In this document: piece after piece, positions 9,037-19,302 of the stretch | Layout of the letters: each line of letters starts with the position of its first letter | How positions within the stretch are numbered: the first letter of the stretch is position 1 | Assembly: GCF_001571325.1 (NCBI RefSeq) | Contig: NZ_BCTO01000009.1 | Span: 1-64,000, forward strand | DNA length: 64,000 nucleotides | DNA from: Delftia tsuruhatensis NBRC 16741 | GTDB taxonomy: Bacteria > Pseudomonadota > Gammaproteobacteria > Burkholderiales > Burkholderiaceae_C | Direction of reading: 5' to 3' | Notes under the pieces: model-generated | What the model was told of the DNA's origin: nothing | The model's database searches: none | Seen by the model: only the letters and a program-made list of their open reading frames with translations | Program-made: the position numbers and the translations under genes

Positions 9037-9957
9037 TTACTTCAGCGGATCGGCGTCCGGATTGGAGATGCCGCTGTTCACATGGCCTGCGGGCACATGG
9101 CGGGCCGCCGAGCTGACATGGCCCGATTGGTCGTCGAAGAAGAAATCCGGCTCGAACTCGCGCAGGAAGGGGCCTTTTTCCAGGCCGCCGAGGAACATGG
9201 CCTCGTCCACGGTGATTCCCCAATCGAGCAATGTGCGGATGGCGCGCTCGTGCGCCGGTGCGCTGCGCGCCGTCACCAGGGCCGTGCGAATGCGCATGGT
9301 CTGGGACGAGTCCGCCTGCTGCTGAAGCCGGTGAAGGGCTTGCAGCAGGGGTTTGAACGGCCCTTCTCCCAGGGGCGTGGCGGCATGGGAGACCTCATGG
9401 CGCAGAAAGGCCGGCAGCCCGCCTTGCTGGTAGATGCGCTCGGCCTCGTCGGAAAACAGCACGGCATCGCCGTCGAAGGCAATGCGCACTTCCTGCGGGT
9501 AGCGGTCGCCTGCGGGCGTGGAGTCGACCATCACGCGCGCCGCGGGAAAGCCGATGGACAGGGCCTTGCGCACATCGACCTCGTTGGCCGAGAGGAACAG
9601 GTGGGCGCCCAGCGGCCGCAGGTAGGAAAACGGATCGCGCCCGCGCGTGAACACGCCGCGCTCTATGTGCATGTCGGCCGCCTTGGCCGAGGCGAACACG
9701 CGCATGCCGCTGGCCGGGTCGTTGCGCGAGAGCATCATCACCTCCACGCGCTGCACTTCGGGCGTATTGAAGGCCAGCAGCTTGCGCACCAGCGGGAAGG
9801 CGATGCCCGGGCGTGCCGGCTGGTGCACCAGGTCCAGCTGGCGGCGCATGTAGGCCTGCTCGTCGCCCGCATCGAACAGCCGGTTCTCTTCCTCGAAGTC
9901 GAACAGTGCGCGCGATGAGATGGCAACGACCAGCTTGTCTTGCAGGGTCACGGGCAT
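9037..9957 (-). CDS. 5'-nucleotidase (cytosolic NT5C1-like family)
   Basis: A 306-residue protein fitting the cytosolic 5'-nucleotidase family PF06189, which dephosphorylates nucleoside monophosphates. Family-like features are the N-terminal LVVAISSRALFDFEEEN segment, the FDGDAVLFSDEAE motif near the middle, and the C-terminal EPDFFFDDQSGH segment. These acidic clusters are expected to bind magnesium and the phosphoryl group. There is no signal peptide, consistent with a cytoplasmic enzyme. The gene starts 16 bp after the gspF stop on the same strand, so it probably shares the gspF transcript although no functional link to secretion is evident. Confidence 0.8.
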   Translation of the reverse strand: MPVTLQDKLVVAISSRALFDFEEENRLFDAGDEQAYMRRQLDLVHQPARPGIAFPLVRKLLAFNTPEVQRVEVMMLSRNDPASGMRVFASAKAADMHIERGVFTRGRDPFSYLRPLGAHLFLSANEVDVRKALSIGFPAARVMVDSTPAGDRYPQEVRIAFDGDAVLFSDEAERIYQQGGLPAFLRHEVSHAATPLGEGPFKPLLQALHRLQQQADSSQTMRIRTALVTARSAPAHERAIRTLLDWGITVDEAMFLGGLEKGPFLREFEPDFFFDDQSGHVSSAARHVPAGHVNSGISNPDADPLK

Positions 9958-9973
9958 GGCTTGGCGCTTGTCG

Positions 9974-11200
9974 CTATTTGACGAACTGGTTGAGCTGGAT
10001 GATGGGCATGAGCACGGCCAGCACGATCAGGGCCACGACCATGCCCATGGCCACGATCAGCAGCGGCTCCAGGATGGTGGCCAGGTGCATGGCGCGGCGC
10101 TGCACCTCGGTGGACAGCTGGTTGGCCGCGCGCTGCAGCATCACGGGCAGCTGGCCGGTCTGCTCGCCCAGGCGGGCAAACATGGAGATCAGGCCCGGGA
10201 AGCGCTTTTTCTGCGCCAGGGCCGAGGCCAGCGGCGCGCCCTCGCGCACCAGGGCCAGCGCGTCCATGGCGTCGGCACGCAGCGCGCGGTTGCCCAGCGT
10301 TTCGGCGGCGGCCTGCAACGCCTTGAGAATGGGCACGCCCGCGCCCGCCAGCATGGCCAGCGTGCCGGCAAAGCGTGCCGCGTTGTAGTTGCGCGCCAGC
10401 CGGCCGATCAGCGGCAGGCGCAGCCACCAGGCGTCGAAGCGCTCGCGCAGCACGGGATTCTTCATGGACAGCCGGAAGCCCACGGCGCCCAGCACCAGGG
10501 CGACCAGCGCGGCCCAGCCATAGCTGCGCACAAAGTCGCTGAGCGCCAGCATGGCCACGGTGAGCCAGGGCAGGGCGCGCTTGGTGCCCGCGAACACGCT
10601 GGCCACCTGGGGCACCACGTAGCTGACCAGGAACAGCACGATGACGATGGCCACCAGGGTCACGATGGCCGGGTACAGGGCTGCGCCAATAAGCTTGGAC
10701 TGCAGGGCCTGGCGCGATTCCAGGTCGTCGGCCAGCCGCTCCAGCACCGGGCCCAGGCTGCCGCTGGCCTCGCCGGCGCCGATCACGGCGCAGTAGATGT
10801 CGGAGAATTCGCGCGGATGCTGGGCCAGTGCGCGGGCAAAGGTGGAGCCTGCGTTGACCTCGGCGCGCAGCGCGGCCACGAGGTGGTGCTGGCGCGGGTC
10901 GTCGGCTTCTTCGGACAGCGCGGCCAGGGCGCGCTCTATGGGCAGGCCTGACCCGACCAGCCCCGCCATCTGGCGCGTCCACACGGTGAGCCCTGTGGAG
11001 CCAAGGACGGGGCGGGTCAGCCAGCGCGAGGCGCCACCCTGCGGGCCGGACGCGGAACCCGAGGCCACGATCTCCACGGCCATGGGCACCAGGGCCTGGG
11101 CGCGCAGCTGGCTGCGCGCGGCGCGCGCGTTGTCGGCTTCGATCGTGCCCTTGCGGGTCTGACCTTGGGCATCCAGGGCTTCGAAGGAAAAGGCAGGCAT
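9974..11200 (-). CDS. gspF: Type II secretion inner-membrane platform protein GspF
   Basis: A 408-residue polytopic inner-membrane protein of the GspF/PilC family, which links the GspE ATPase to the pseudopilus. Two repeated T2SSF cytoplasmic domains are visible: about 70-195 (MAGLVGSGLPIERAL, GEASGSLGPVLERLA) and about 270-395 (LAMLAGAGVPILKAL, GEQTGQLPVMLQRAA). Three hydrophobic segments lie near 170-195, 220-240 and 380-402. The size is typical. The gene is separated from gspE by about 3 kb of apparently unrelated genes, unlike most gsp operons, where gspF follows gspE directly. Confidence 0.93.
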   Translation of the reverse strand: MPAFSFEALDAQGQTRKGTIEADNARAARSQLRAQALVPMAVEIVASGSASGPQGGASRWLTRPVLGSTGLTVWTRQMAGLVGSGLPIERALAALSEEADDPRQHHLVAALRAEVNAGSTFARALAQHPREFSDIYCAVIGAGEASGSLGPVLERLADDLESRQALQSKLIGAALYPAIVTLVAIVIVLFLVSYVVPQVASVFAGTKRALPWLTVAMLALSDFVRSYGWAALVALVLGAVGFRLSMKNPVLRERFDAWWLRLPLIGRLARNYNAARFAGTLAMLAGAGVPILKALQAAAETLGNRALRADAMDALALVREGAPLASALAQKKRFPGLISMFARLGEQTGQLPVMLQRAANQLSTEVQRRAMHLATILEPLLIVAMGMVVALIVLAVLMPIIQLNQFVK

Positions 11201-11342
11201 GCGCGGCGGGAGTCGGGAGGGGCTGGGGAAGGATGGCGTTCAGGAAACGCCAGGCGGCGATCCAACCCCCGATGGTAGCCGCTGCCGGTGACGGCTGGAT
11301 GGCGAGGCCGTCTCGGGCCTCGCCCCCAGGTCCCGGAGGTGC

Positions 11343-11987
11343 CTATGCCGGCTGGGCGGCCAGGTCCGCTTCGTTGAGCTGGATGGAGCGCAGCGAGGCC
11401 GGGCGTTCCATCAGCGGCTGGCCGTAGTCGCTGAACTCGGGCAGCGCGGGCAGCAGCTTCATCATCGTCCCCCAGCGCAGGTAGCTGGCCATGAGCACGT
11501 CGGCGGCGGTGAACTGGTCGCCGCACAGGTAGCGCCTGCCGGCCACGGCCTGGCGCAGCGTCTGCACCACGTCGTCATAGCGGCCATAGCCGGCGGACAT
11601 GGCCTGGTCGGCCGTCTGCTGCTCCAGGTGGCCCTGGCTCTTGGCTGTCATCAAGGCGTCGACGGGGCCGGCCAGGAAGAACATCCAGCGGTGGTAGACG
11701 CCGCGCAGCGGGCTGTCCACGGCCGGCGCGAGCCTTCGTTCGGGGAAGATGTCGGCCAGATAGGCAAGGATGGCGGCCTGTTCGGTGATCACGGTCTCGC
11801 CGTGCACCAGCGCGGGGACCTTGCCCATGGGGTTGATGGCCAGGTAGTCGGCAGCCTTCATGGTGCTGCCGAATTCCAGCCGCACGGGCTCATAGCGGGC
11901 GCCGCATTCCTCCAGCATCCAGCGCGCGATGACGGCGCGCGAGCGGGGGTGGAAGTAAAAGCGCAGAGGCTTGATCGAGTCGTTCAT
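11343..11987 (-). CDS. Glutathione S-transferase family protein
   Basis: A 214-residue cytosolic GST. It has a thioredoxin-like N-terminal domain (1-80: LRFYFHPRSRAVIARWMLEE, NPMGKVPALV, and TEQAAILAYLAD as the glutathione-binding segment) and an all-helical C-terminal domain (90-205, with the GDQFTAADVLMASY capping motif). A catalytic serine of the beta/nu type may lie in HPRSRA. A good GGGAG ribosome binding site precedes the ATG. It lies 88 bp downstream of the WYL regulator on the same strand and may belong to the same unit as the luciferase-like oxidoreductase. Confidence 0.87.
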   Translation of the reverse strand: MNDSIKPLRFYFHPRSRAVIARWMLEECGARYEPVRLEFGSTMKAADYLAINPMGKVPALVHGETVITEQAAILAYLADIFPERRLAPAVDSPLRGVYHRWMFFLAGPVDALMTAKSQGHLEQQTADQAMSAGYGRYDDVVQTLRQAVAGRRYLCGDQFTAADVLMASYLRWGTMMKLLPALPEFSDYGQPLMERPASLRSIQLNEADLAAQPA

Positions 11988-12075
11988 GAAGGCTCCCAGT
12001 GGTTTGAATGCATGGCGAGAAGGCCATGGGAGCGACTGTAGGAGGCCATGCTGACAGTTTTTGTCAGCAGTGGTG

Positions 12076-12765
12076 TCAGCGGACCGTGTAGCCCAGTTGC
12101 CGCGACCAGCGTTCGATCAGGCCGCTGCGGTGGTCGGGATACCGTTCCTGCAGATCGGTGACGGAGCGCACGCGGTCGGCGCGGAAATGGCGGAAGTCCT
12201 GGCGCAGTTCGCACCAGGCCGCAAGAATGCGCCGCTGATCGAAGAAAGCCATGGCAAAAGGCCAGATCTGGCGCTCGGTCGGCTGGCCCTTCTCATCCGT
12301 GTAGTGCAGCAGCACCCGGTGCTGGCGCCGTATCGCCAGGCGCAGCGCGGTCTGCCAAGGCTCGGTCACGGATTCGTGGCAGATGGGCGGCACCAGCAGG
12401 CCGCTGGTGTCCACCTCGATGCGCAGCTCCAGCGGCAGCGCGCTGCGTATGCGGTCCAGCGCGGCGATGGCGGCCTGGGCGAGCTCGGGGTCGGCCTGGC
12501 GGCTGGCCCAGCGCGCGCCCAGCAGCAGGGCTTCCAGCTCATCGGGCGTGAACATCAGCGGCGGCAGCAGAAAGCCGGGCCGCATCTCGTAGCCCACGCC
12601 CGGGTCGCCCGCAATCGCGGCACCCTGTTCGCGCAGGGTGGCGATGTCGCGGTAGAGGGTGCGCAGGCTCACGTCCAGCTGCCGGGCCAGCACCGGCCCG
12701 GCCTGGGGCAGGCGCGCGCGGCGCAGCAGGTCGATCAGCTGCAGCAGCCGGGCGGAGCGGCTCAT
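12076..12765 (-). CDS. YafY-type transcriptional regulator (HTH + WYL domain)
   Basis: A 229-residue DNA-binding regulator. The N-terminal helix-turn-helix occupies about 1-55 (LARQLDVSLRTLYRDIATL, typical of HTH_11). The WYL-type ligand-sensing domain covers about 120-205, though the signature region reads AFFDQRRILAAWCELRQDFRHFRADR. Translation starts 4 nt after the stop of the luciferase-like gene, so they form an operon. It probably regulates the adjacent oxidoreductase and/or GST. The ATG at 12765 is chosen because the upstream extension is Cys/Arg/Ala-rich and lies in the neighbouring gene. Confidence 0.85.
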   Translation of the reverse strand: MSRSARLLQLIDLLRRARLPQAGPVLARQLDVSLRTLYRDIATLREQGAAIAGDPGVGYEMRPGFLLPPLMFTPDELEALLLGARWASRQADPELAQAAIAALDRIRSALPLELRIEVDTSGLLVPPICHESVTEPWQTALRLAIRRQHRVLLHYTDEKGQPTERQIWPFAMAFFDQRRILAAWCELRQDFRHFRADRVRSVTDLQERYPDHRSGLIERWSRQLGYTVR

Positions 12766-12769
12766 GCCT

Positions 12770-13771
<1,002 letters not shown>

Positions 13772-13856
13772 GGCAGGTTCCAACTTCCAGTTCACGGTGG
13801 GTGGGGGCGGCGCGGGCCTTGCCGCGCCAGGGCATTCCTGGTGCGCGTTCGCGCAC

Positions 13857-14150
13857 TCAGTTTCTTCTGGACATTTCCCGCGCGCAGGTGATGCCCAGCA
13901 CCACGCACCAGACCAGGGGGAGGATGGCTGCCGCCAGATGGTTCTCGCCCTGCTGGATGGCCAGCCAGGACAGCGGCAGAGCCACCAGCGCCGACAGACG
14001 GATGACACGGCGCAGCTGGCTGGTGGACAGCCGGAACTTGAACCACCACAGGGCGATGTAGCTGATCAGGCTCAGCGTGGCGACCCACAGGAACAGGTCG
14101 CCGCCATAGGGAGCGCTCCAGGCGCGTAGGGATTCCAACATGCCGACCAT
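13857..14150 (-). CDS. Small membrane protein, unknown function
   Basis: A 97-residue protein with three likely transmembrane segments at about 18-38, 50-66 and 70-90, and a short basic tail. No family is recognised. Starts at 14150 and 14141 are both possible. It sits between gspE and the luciferase-like gene on the same strand, within the block that separates gspE from gspF. It could be an unrelated insertion, and nothing in its sequence links it to secretion. Confidence 0.55.
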   Translation of the reverse strand: MVGMLESLRAWSAPYGGDLFLWVATLSLISYIALWWFKFRLSTSQLRRVIRLSALVALPLSWLAIQQGENHLAAAILPLVWCVVLGITCAREMSRRN

Positions 14151-14204
14151 TGTGGCAAACAGGGATGCCCCGTGCTGCGCAGGGTCGGGCGTGGTCGCCT
14201 GCGC

Positions 14205-15566
14205 CTAGTCGCGCGTGACGCGCAGCACTTCCTCGGGCGTGGTGATGCCCTCGCGCACCAGGCGCTCGCCATCGTCGCGCATCAGGCGCATGCCCGCGGC
14301 CAGCGCGGTGTCGCGGATCTCGGCCTCGCTGGCCTGGCGGTGGATCTGCGCGCGGATGGTGTCGTCCACCACCAGCATCTCGAAGATGCCGGTGCGCCCC
14401 CGGTAGCCGCTGGGCTCGGTGGTGTCGATCTTGCGCACCAGGCGCTGGGCCAGCACACCCAGCAGGGAGGACGACAGCAGGAAGGGTTCCACCCCCATGT
14501 CGATCAGGCGCGTGACGGCGCTGGAGGCATCGTTGGTGTGCAGCGTGGCCAGCACCAGGTGGCCGGTCAGCGAGGCCTGGATGGCGATCTGCGCGGTCTC
14601 GAAGTCGCGGATTTCGCCGATCATGATCACATCCGGGTCCTGGCGCAGGATGGCGCGCAGGGCCTTGGCGAAGGTCAGGTCGATCTTGGCGTTGACCTGG
14701 GTCTGCCCCACGCCGGCCAGCTCGTACTCGATGGGGTCCTCCACCGTCATGATGTTGCTGTGGCTGGCGTCCATGCGCGACAGTGCCGCATACAGCGTGG
14801 TGGTCTTGCCCGAGCCCGTGGGGCCGGTGACCAGCACGATGCCGTGCGGCTGGGCCGTCAGGTGGGTGAATCGCCTCAGCGTCTCGCCCTGCATGCCCAC
14901 GGCCTCCAGGCTGAGCTTGCTCTCGCTCTTGTCCAGCAGGCGCAGCACGGCGCGCTCGCCGTGGGCGCTGGGCAGGGTGGAGACGCGCACGTCGATGGCG
15001 CGCGTGCCCAGGCGCAGGCTGATGCGGCCGTCCTGGGGCAGGCGCTTTTCGGCGATGTCCAGGTCGGCCATGATCTTCAGTCGCGAGATCAGCGCTGCAT
15101 GCAGTGCGCGGTTGGGCTGCACGACTTCGCGCAGGTCGCCGTCCACGCGAAAGCGCACGCTGGAATGGCGCTCGTAGGGCTCGATGTGGATGTCGCTGGC
15201 GCCGTCGCGCGCGGCCTGCGTGAGCAGGGCGTTGAGCATGCGGATGATGGGCGCGTCGTCGGCCGTCTCCAGCAGGTCCTCGACCGCAGGCAGCTCCTGC
15301 ATCATGCGCGAGAGGTCGGCGTCGGACTCGACCTCGCTGACCACCAGGGCAGCGCTGGACTCGCCCTGCGAGTAGGCGGCGCTGATGCGGTGGGCCAGCG
15401 TGCCCGCGTCCAGCATCTGCCAGCGCTGCACCGCATGCCTGCGCTGGACTTCGGACAGGGCCTGCCAGTCGGGCGAGGGGCCGTGCCAGAGCAGGGGCTC
15501 GTGGCCGTCGTCCTCGATCAGCAGCTGGCTGGTGCGCGCAAACGCATAGGGCAGGGGATAGCGCAT
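14205..15566 (-). CDS. gspE: Type II secretion ATPase GspE, lacking the tetracysteine loop
   Basis: A 453-residue cytoplasmic hexameric ATPase that powers pseudopilus assembly. It has an N-terminal GspL-docking region (1-100), Walker [11 protein letters not shown] (248-257), Asp box MTVEDPIE (273-280), Walker [11 protein letters not shown] (312-321) and His box [10 protein letters not shown] (337-346). The usual zinc-binding CxxC...CxxC module between the RLVR helix and the [11 protein letters not shown] segment is absent. Here [10 protein letters not shown] joins them directly, so about 35-40 residues are missing and the enzyme is shorter than typical GspE. Reading frame and motifs are otherwise intact. 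It follows gspD by 14 bp. Confidence 0.94.
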   Translation of the reverse strand: MRYPLPYAFARTSQLLIEDDGHEPLLWHGPSPDWQALSEVQRRHAVQRWQMLDAGTLAHRISAAYSQGESSAALVVSEVESDADLSRMMQELPAVEDLLETADDAPIIRMLNALLTQAARDGASDIHIEPYERHSSVRFRVDGDLREVVQPNRALHAALISRLKIMADLDIAEKRLPQDGRISLRLGTRAIDVRVSTLPSAHGERAVLRLLDKSESKLSLEAVGMQGETLRRFTHLTAQPHGIVLVTGPTGSGKTTTLYAALSRMDASHSNIMTVEDPIEYELAGVGQTQVNAKIDLTFAKALRAILRQDPDVIMIGEIRDFETAQIAIQASLTGHLVLATLHTNDASSAVTRLIDMGVEPFLLSSSLLGVLAQRLVRKIDTTEPSGYRGRTGIFEMLVVDDTIRAQIHRQASEAEIRDTALAAGMRLMRDDGERLVREGITTPEEVLRVTRD

Positions 15567-15580
15567 GGGGCCTTCCTGCC

Positions 15581-17950
15581 TCAGAGCGCGCCGGGCGCGG
15601 CCGGCACGGGGGCGGGCGCGGCGGGCTGCGGCTGGGTGAAGTCGATCAGCTCGGGCCTGGCGCCCGGCACGTTGACGATGGCGGCCGGGTTGGTGAACGA
15701 GCCGGGGTCCGGCTGCGGCGTCAGCGTGGGCAGCACGGGCGCGGCATTGACCGAGCGCAGCAGGGCGCTGGGCTCGGGCTGCAGGCTCTGTTGCTGCGCG
15801 CGGATGGCTTCGTAGCGCTCGGAAGAGACCTGGTTGGTCGCAGTCGCATCGCGCATCACCACGGGGCGCAGGAAGACCATCAGGTTGGTCTTGTTGCGCT
15901 TGCGGTTGGTGTTGCGGAACAGGTTGCCCACGACGGGAATGTCGCCCAGCAGAGGCACCCGGTCCTCGGCCTGGGAGTAGTTGTCGTCGATCAGGCCGCC
16001 GAGCACGACGATGTTGCCGTCCTCGACCAGCACGTTGGACTCGATGGAGCGCTTGTTGGTGGTCAGGCCGTTGGTGTCCTTGCGCGTGGACTCGTCCACC
16101 GAGGAGACTTCCTGGAACACGGCCAGCTTCACCGTGCCGTTCTCGTTGATCTGCGGGCGCACGCGCAGCATCAGGCCCACGTCCTTGCGCTCCACGGTGG
16201 TGAAGGGGTTGACCGTGCCGCCCGTGGAGTTGCTGGCGTACGAGCCCGTGACCATGGGCACGTTCTGGCCCACGATGATGCGCGCCTCCTCGTTGTCCAG
16301 CGTCATCAGGTTGGGCGTGGACAGGATGTTGGCGTCACCGCTGTTTTGCAGGAAGTTGGCCAGAAAGCCCAGCGTGTCCTTGCCGTTGACGCGCTGCGTG
16401 AAGCCGAGGTTGGTGCCTCTCAGGCTGGACAACGTGTCTCCCGTGATGGCGCTGCCGTCGAGGCCTCCATCCTTGACCAGGCCGAGCAGGTTCAGGATGT
16501 TGGCGCCCGCCACATTGGAGTTCGTGCCCAGGGTGCCGATCACGCGGCCGTTGTTGCTGAGCATGGCCTGCCACTGGATGCCGAACTGGGCCAGCCGGTT
16601 GTCCTTGATTTCGACGATCAGGCTTTCGATCAGCACCTGGGCGCGGCGGCCGTCGAGCTTGTCGATCACGGCGCGCAGTTGGCGGTAGACGGGCGGCGGT
16701 GCCGTGATGATCAGCGAGTTGGTCGAAGGATCGGCCTGGATCATGCCGCCCGTGGAGGGCTGCTGGGCCACGCCCAGCGCGCCGCCCCCGCCGCCGCTGC
16801 CCAGGCCCGAGGACGAGCCCATGCCCATGGATGCCGTGCCGCTGGAGTCGCGCGAGACCACGGGCTGCGAGGTGGGGATGGAGGACATGCCGCCGCCCTG
16901 CGGCAGGGTGCCGCCCGCACCGGGCTGGCCGCTGGCCGTGCCGGCGGCCGTGGCCTGGGCGCCGATGGCGGCGCGCAAGGTGGCGGCCAGCGCCACGGCG
17001 TCGGCGTTCTTGAGATAGACCACGTGGATGTTGCCCTGGTCGCCGCCGCCGTTCATGGCGGGCTGGTCCAGCCGCGCGATCAGCGAGCGCACCTGGGCCA
17101 GGCGTGCCGGGTTGGCCGCGCGCAGCACGATGGAGTTGCTGCGCGGCTCGGCCATCAGCGAGGTCTTGAAGGCGTTGTCGCTCTGTCCCGGAATATTGGC
17201 GCCGCCTGCGGTCACCGTGAGGCCGCCGGGGCTGGCCGTGCCGCCTTCGATCAGGCGCGAGACCAGGGCCACCATGTCGGTGGCCACGGCATGGCGCAGC
17301 GGGATGATTTCGACATCGGTGGCGTTGGATACGTCCATGGTCGCCACGATGCGCGAGATGCGCTGCAGGTTGTCTGCGTAGTCGGTGATGACCAGCGAGT
17401 TGTTGCCCGGGTTGACGTTGATGGTGTTGTTGGGGCTGATCAGGGGGCGCAGCACGGGCACCAGGTTGGCCGCGTTCTCGTAGTTGAGCTTGAAGATCTG
17501 GGTGACGATCTGGCTGCCGGTGCTGCTGCGGCCCGCGCCCACGGCCACCTCGCTGGCCTGCAGCTTGGCGTCGGCTTCGGGGATGACCTTGTACAGGCCG
17601 GCCGATTCGACGATGGTGAAGCCCTGCAGGCGCAACGCGGCCAGGAACTGCTGGTAGGCGGTGGCGGGCGGCACGGGCTTGTCGGTCAGCAGCGTGATCT
17701 GGCCCTTGACGCGGGGGTCGACCACCACGTTGCGGTTGGTGATGGCGCCGATGGCACGCGAGACGGCCTCGATGTCGGCACCCGAGAAATTCAGCGTCAC
17801 AGGCTCGCCCGGACGCAGGCTGGGCGTGGCGCCGGCCGGTGCATTGGTCTGCTGGGCCTGGGCGGTGCCAGCGGTGCAGGCCAGCATGGCGCTGACGGCC
17901 AGCGTGTGCAGGGTGTTGCGCCAGAACGGGGTCGTGTGCTGCTGAGTCAT
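15581..17950 (-). CDS. gspD: Type II secretion outer-membrane secretin GspD
   Basis: A 789-residue secretin forming the outer-membrane gate. The signal peptide ends near residue 33 (GTAQAQ). N0 (about 48-120) and N1-N3 ring domains follow. A Gly/Ser-rich insertion of about 60 residues (roughly 335-400) interrupts N3. The C-terminal secretin domain (about 430-705) includes the conserved [15 protein letters not shown] segment. The final 80 residues are proline-rich and may bind a pilotin or the membrane. Spacing is 3 bp after gspN and 14 bp before gspE, consistent with one transcript. Confidence 0.95.
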   Translation of the reverse strand: MTQQHTTPFWRNTLHTLAVSAMLACTAGTAQAQQTNAPAGATPSLRPGEPVTLNFSGADIEAVSRAIGAITNRNVVVDPRVKGQITLLTDKPVPPATAYQQFLAALRLQGFTIVESAGLYKVIPEADAKLQASEVAVGAGRSSTGSQIVTQIFKLNYENAANLVPVLRPLISPNNTINVNPGNNSLVITDYADNLQRISRIVATMDVSNATDVEIIPLRHAVATDMVALVSRLIEGGTASPGGLTVTAGGANIPGQSDNAFKTSLMAEPRSNSIVLRAANPARLAQVRSLIARLDQPAMNGGGDQGNIHVVYLKNADAVALAATLRAAIGAQATAAGTASGQPGAGGTLPQGGGMSSIPTSQPVVSRDSSGTASMGMGSSSGLGSGGGGGALGVAQQPSTGGMIQADPSTNSLIITAPPPVYRQLRAVIDKLDGRRAQVLIESLIVEIKDNRLAQFGIQWQAMLSNNGRVIGTLGTNSNVAGANILNLLGLVKDGGLDGSAITGDTLSSLRGTNLGFTQRVNGKDTLGFLANFLQNSGDANILSTPNLMTLDNEEARIIVGQNVPMVTGSYASNSTGGTVNPFTTVERKDVGLMLRVRPQINENGTVKLAVFQEVSSVDESTRKDTNGLTTNKRSIESNVLVEDGNIVVLGGLIDDNYSQAEDRVPLLGDIPVVGNLFRNTNRKRNKTNLMVFLRPVVMRDATATNQVSSERYEAIRAQQQSLQPEPSALLRSVNAAPVLPTLTPQPDPGSFTNPAAIVNVPGARPELIDFTQPQPAAPAPVPAAPGAL

Positions 17951-17953
17951 GGA

Positions 17954-18757
17954 TCAACCAAAGGAAATGATGGACCGGGGCCCCTGGCGCCGTCCCAGAA
18001 TGTTGAGCAAGTTGGACAGCGCGGTTTCGCGCTCGGGGCTGGCCGAGGCCTCGCCCTGGAAGTGCAGCCGCTGGCCTACCCATTGGCCCTGGCCGCTCAG
18101 GCGCAGGTCGCCGGTCAGGGTACTGAGCTGCAGCTGCGGACTGTCGCCCCCGAGGATGTCGAGCCGGTAGCTGCCCAGCGGGCGCAGAGGGGACAGCCGC
18201 GAGGATACGGCCAGCGCCTCCAGCCGCGTGCTGCCGTCGCTGCGCCAGCGCCCCGATTGCCACAGCAATTGCAGTTGCAGGGCCTGCGTGGCCAGCCGCA
18301 GCTGGCCTTGCAGGTCCACCGTGTTCCAGGGCGTGCCCAGGCCGGACAGCAGCGAGGCGGGCCAGCGCGTGTCGCTGTCGTGCACCACGGCGCTCAGGCC
18401 CTGCCAGCGCGGCAGCAGGTCCAGCACCACGGGCGTGGGTGTGCAGCATTCGCTGCGCAGCTGAATGCGGGCACCGTCCAGGCGCGGGCGCAGCGTCCAT
18501 TCCAGCCGCGTGGGCAGGGCCGTGCGGTCGCGGCTGCCGGCGCCTCCGGTGAAGGCCAGGGAGGCCGAGCCGTTCCACAGCGTGCCGCGCGGTTGCAGCA
18601 GCAGTACCTGGCCCTGTGTGGCGGAATCCACGCCGCGTGCCAGCCAGGCGGCGGGTGCCCAGACGACGGTGGTGGCCACCAGGCCGCACAGGGCGCCTGC
18701 CAGCGCCCAGCCGCGCGGTGAGCGCAGGACAGGCTGGGAGCGGGGCTGGCGGCGCAT
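17954..18757 (-). CDS. gspN: Type II secretion protein GspN
   Basis: A 267-residue bitopic protein with one N-terminal membrane segment (about 15-40: WALAGALCGLVATTVVWAPA). A periplasmic beta-rich domain with the GTLWNGSASL pattern typical of GspN (PF01203) follows. It is a non-essential accessory of some type II systems. It starts 2 nt after the gspM stop and ends 3 nt before gspD. I chose the ATG at 18757 because it gives the compact family length; upstream codons in this frame overlap gspM. Confidence 0.85.
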   Translation of the reverse strand: MRRQPRSQPVLRSPRGWALAGALCGLVATTVVWAPAAWLARGVDSATQGQVLLLQPRGTLWNGSASLAFTGGAGSRDRTALPTRLEWTLRPRLDGARIQLRSECCTPTPVVLDLLPRWQGLSAVVHDSDTRWPASLLSGLGTPWNTVDLQGQLRLATQALQLQLLWQSGRWRSDGSTRLEALAVSSRLSPLRPLGSYRLDILGGDSPQLQLSTLTGDLRLSGQGQWVGQRLHFQGEASASPERETALSNLLNILGRRQGPRSIISFG

Positions 18758-18759
18758 GC

Positions 18760-19302
18760 TCAAGGTGCCCGCGACGGATCGACAGGCAGGTCCAGCACCA
18801 GGCTGCCATCCCAGCGCACGGCATCGGCAGCGCCTGCGGCGCTTGCAGATGCACTGCGGGCCAGCTTCATCTCGGCGGGAACGGCGTGCGTGTTGCTGCG
18901 GACCTGGGCCAGCCAGCGCGCCAGCGCGGCGGCGGGTGCGGCCTTGAGCGTGATCTGTGCGCGGTCGCCCATCCAGTTCAATTGGGCGGAGGCGCCCAGT
19001 TCGGCGGACAGCGAGCTTTGCAGCAGCGCCTTGGCATCGCCGACCACGGGGCGTGCGTTGCCGCGCAGCTGCTCGGCCTCGGCCTGCAGCAGCTGCATCT
19101 GGCGCAACTGGCGGTCGGCCTGGGCATGGCGTTCGGGCGCGGTGCGCAGGCTGTGCAGGGCGGGGGCCAGGGCCACCCACCACAGCAGGGCCAGTGCCAC
19201 CACGCCACCGGCCAGCAGGGTCATGTTCTGTTCACGCGGCGCCAGAGCATTCCAGCGCGCGCGCAGGGGTGCCAGGCTTTGGCGGGATGCGCGCATGTTC
19301 AT
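18760..19302 (-). CDS. gspM: Type II secretion protein GspM
   Basis: A 180-residue bitopic inner-membrane protein with a short cytoplasmic N-terminus, one membrane segment (about 27-48) and a periplasmic ferredoxin-like domain. It partners GspL in the assembly platform. The segment RHAQADRQLRQMQLLQAEAE (about 57-76) is likely coiled-coil. Its ATG overlaps the gspL stop (ATGA), showing translational coupling. Similarity in this family is weak, so the call leans on size, topology and position between gspL and gspN. Confidence 0.87.
   Translation of the reverse strand: MNMRASRQSLAPLRARWNALAPREQNMTLLAGGVVALALLWWVALAPALHSLRTAPERHAQADRQLRQMQLLQAEAEQLRGNARPVVGDAKALLQSSLSAELGASAQLNWMGDRAQITLKAAPAAALARWLAQVRSNTHAVPAEMKLARSASASAAGAADAVRWDGSLVLDLPVDPSRAP

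Noticed and set aside
15791..18854. Long open frames (976 and 839 codons) overlapping gspD and gspN
   Set aside because: Shadows of the gsp genes in other frames with Arg/Pro/Ala- or Gly/His-rich translations; the real genes show full family motifs.
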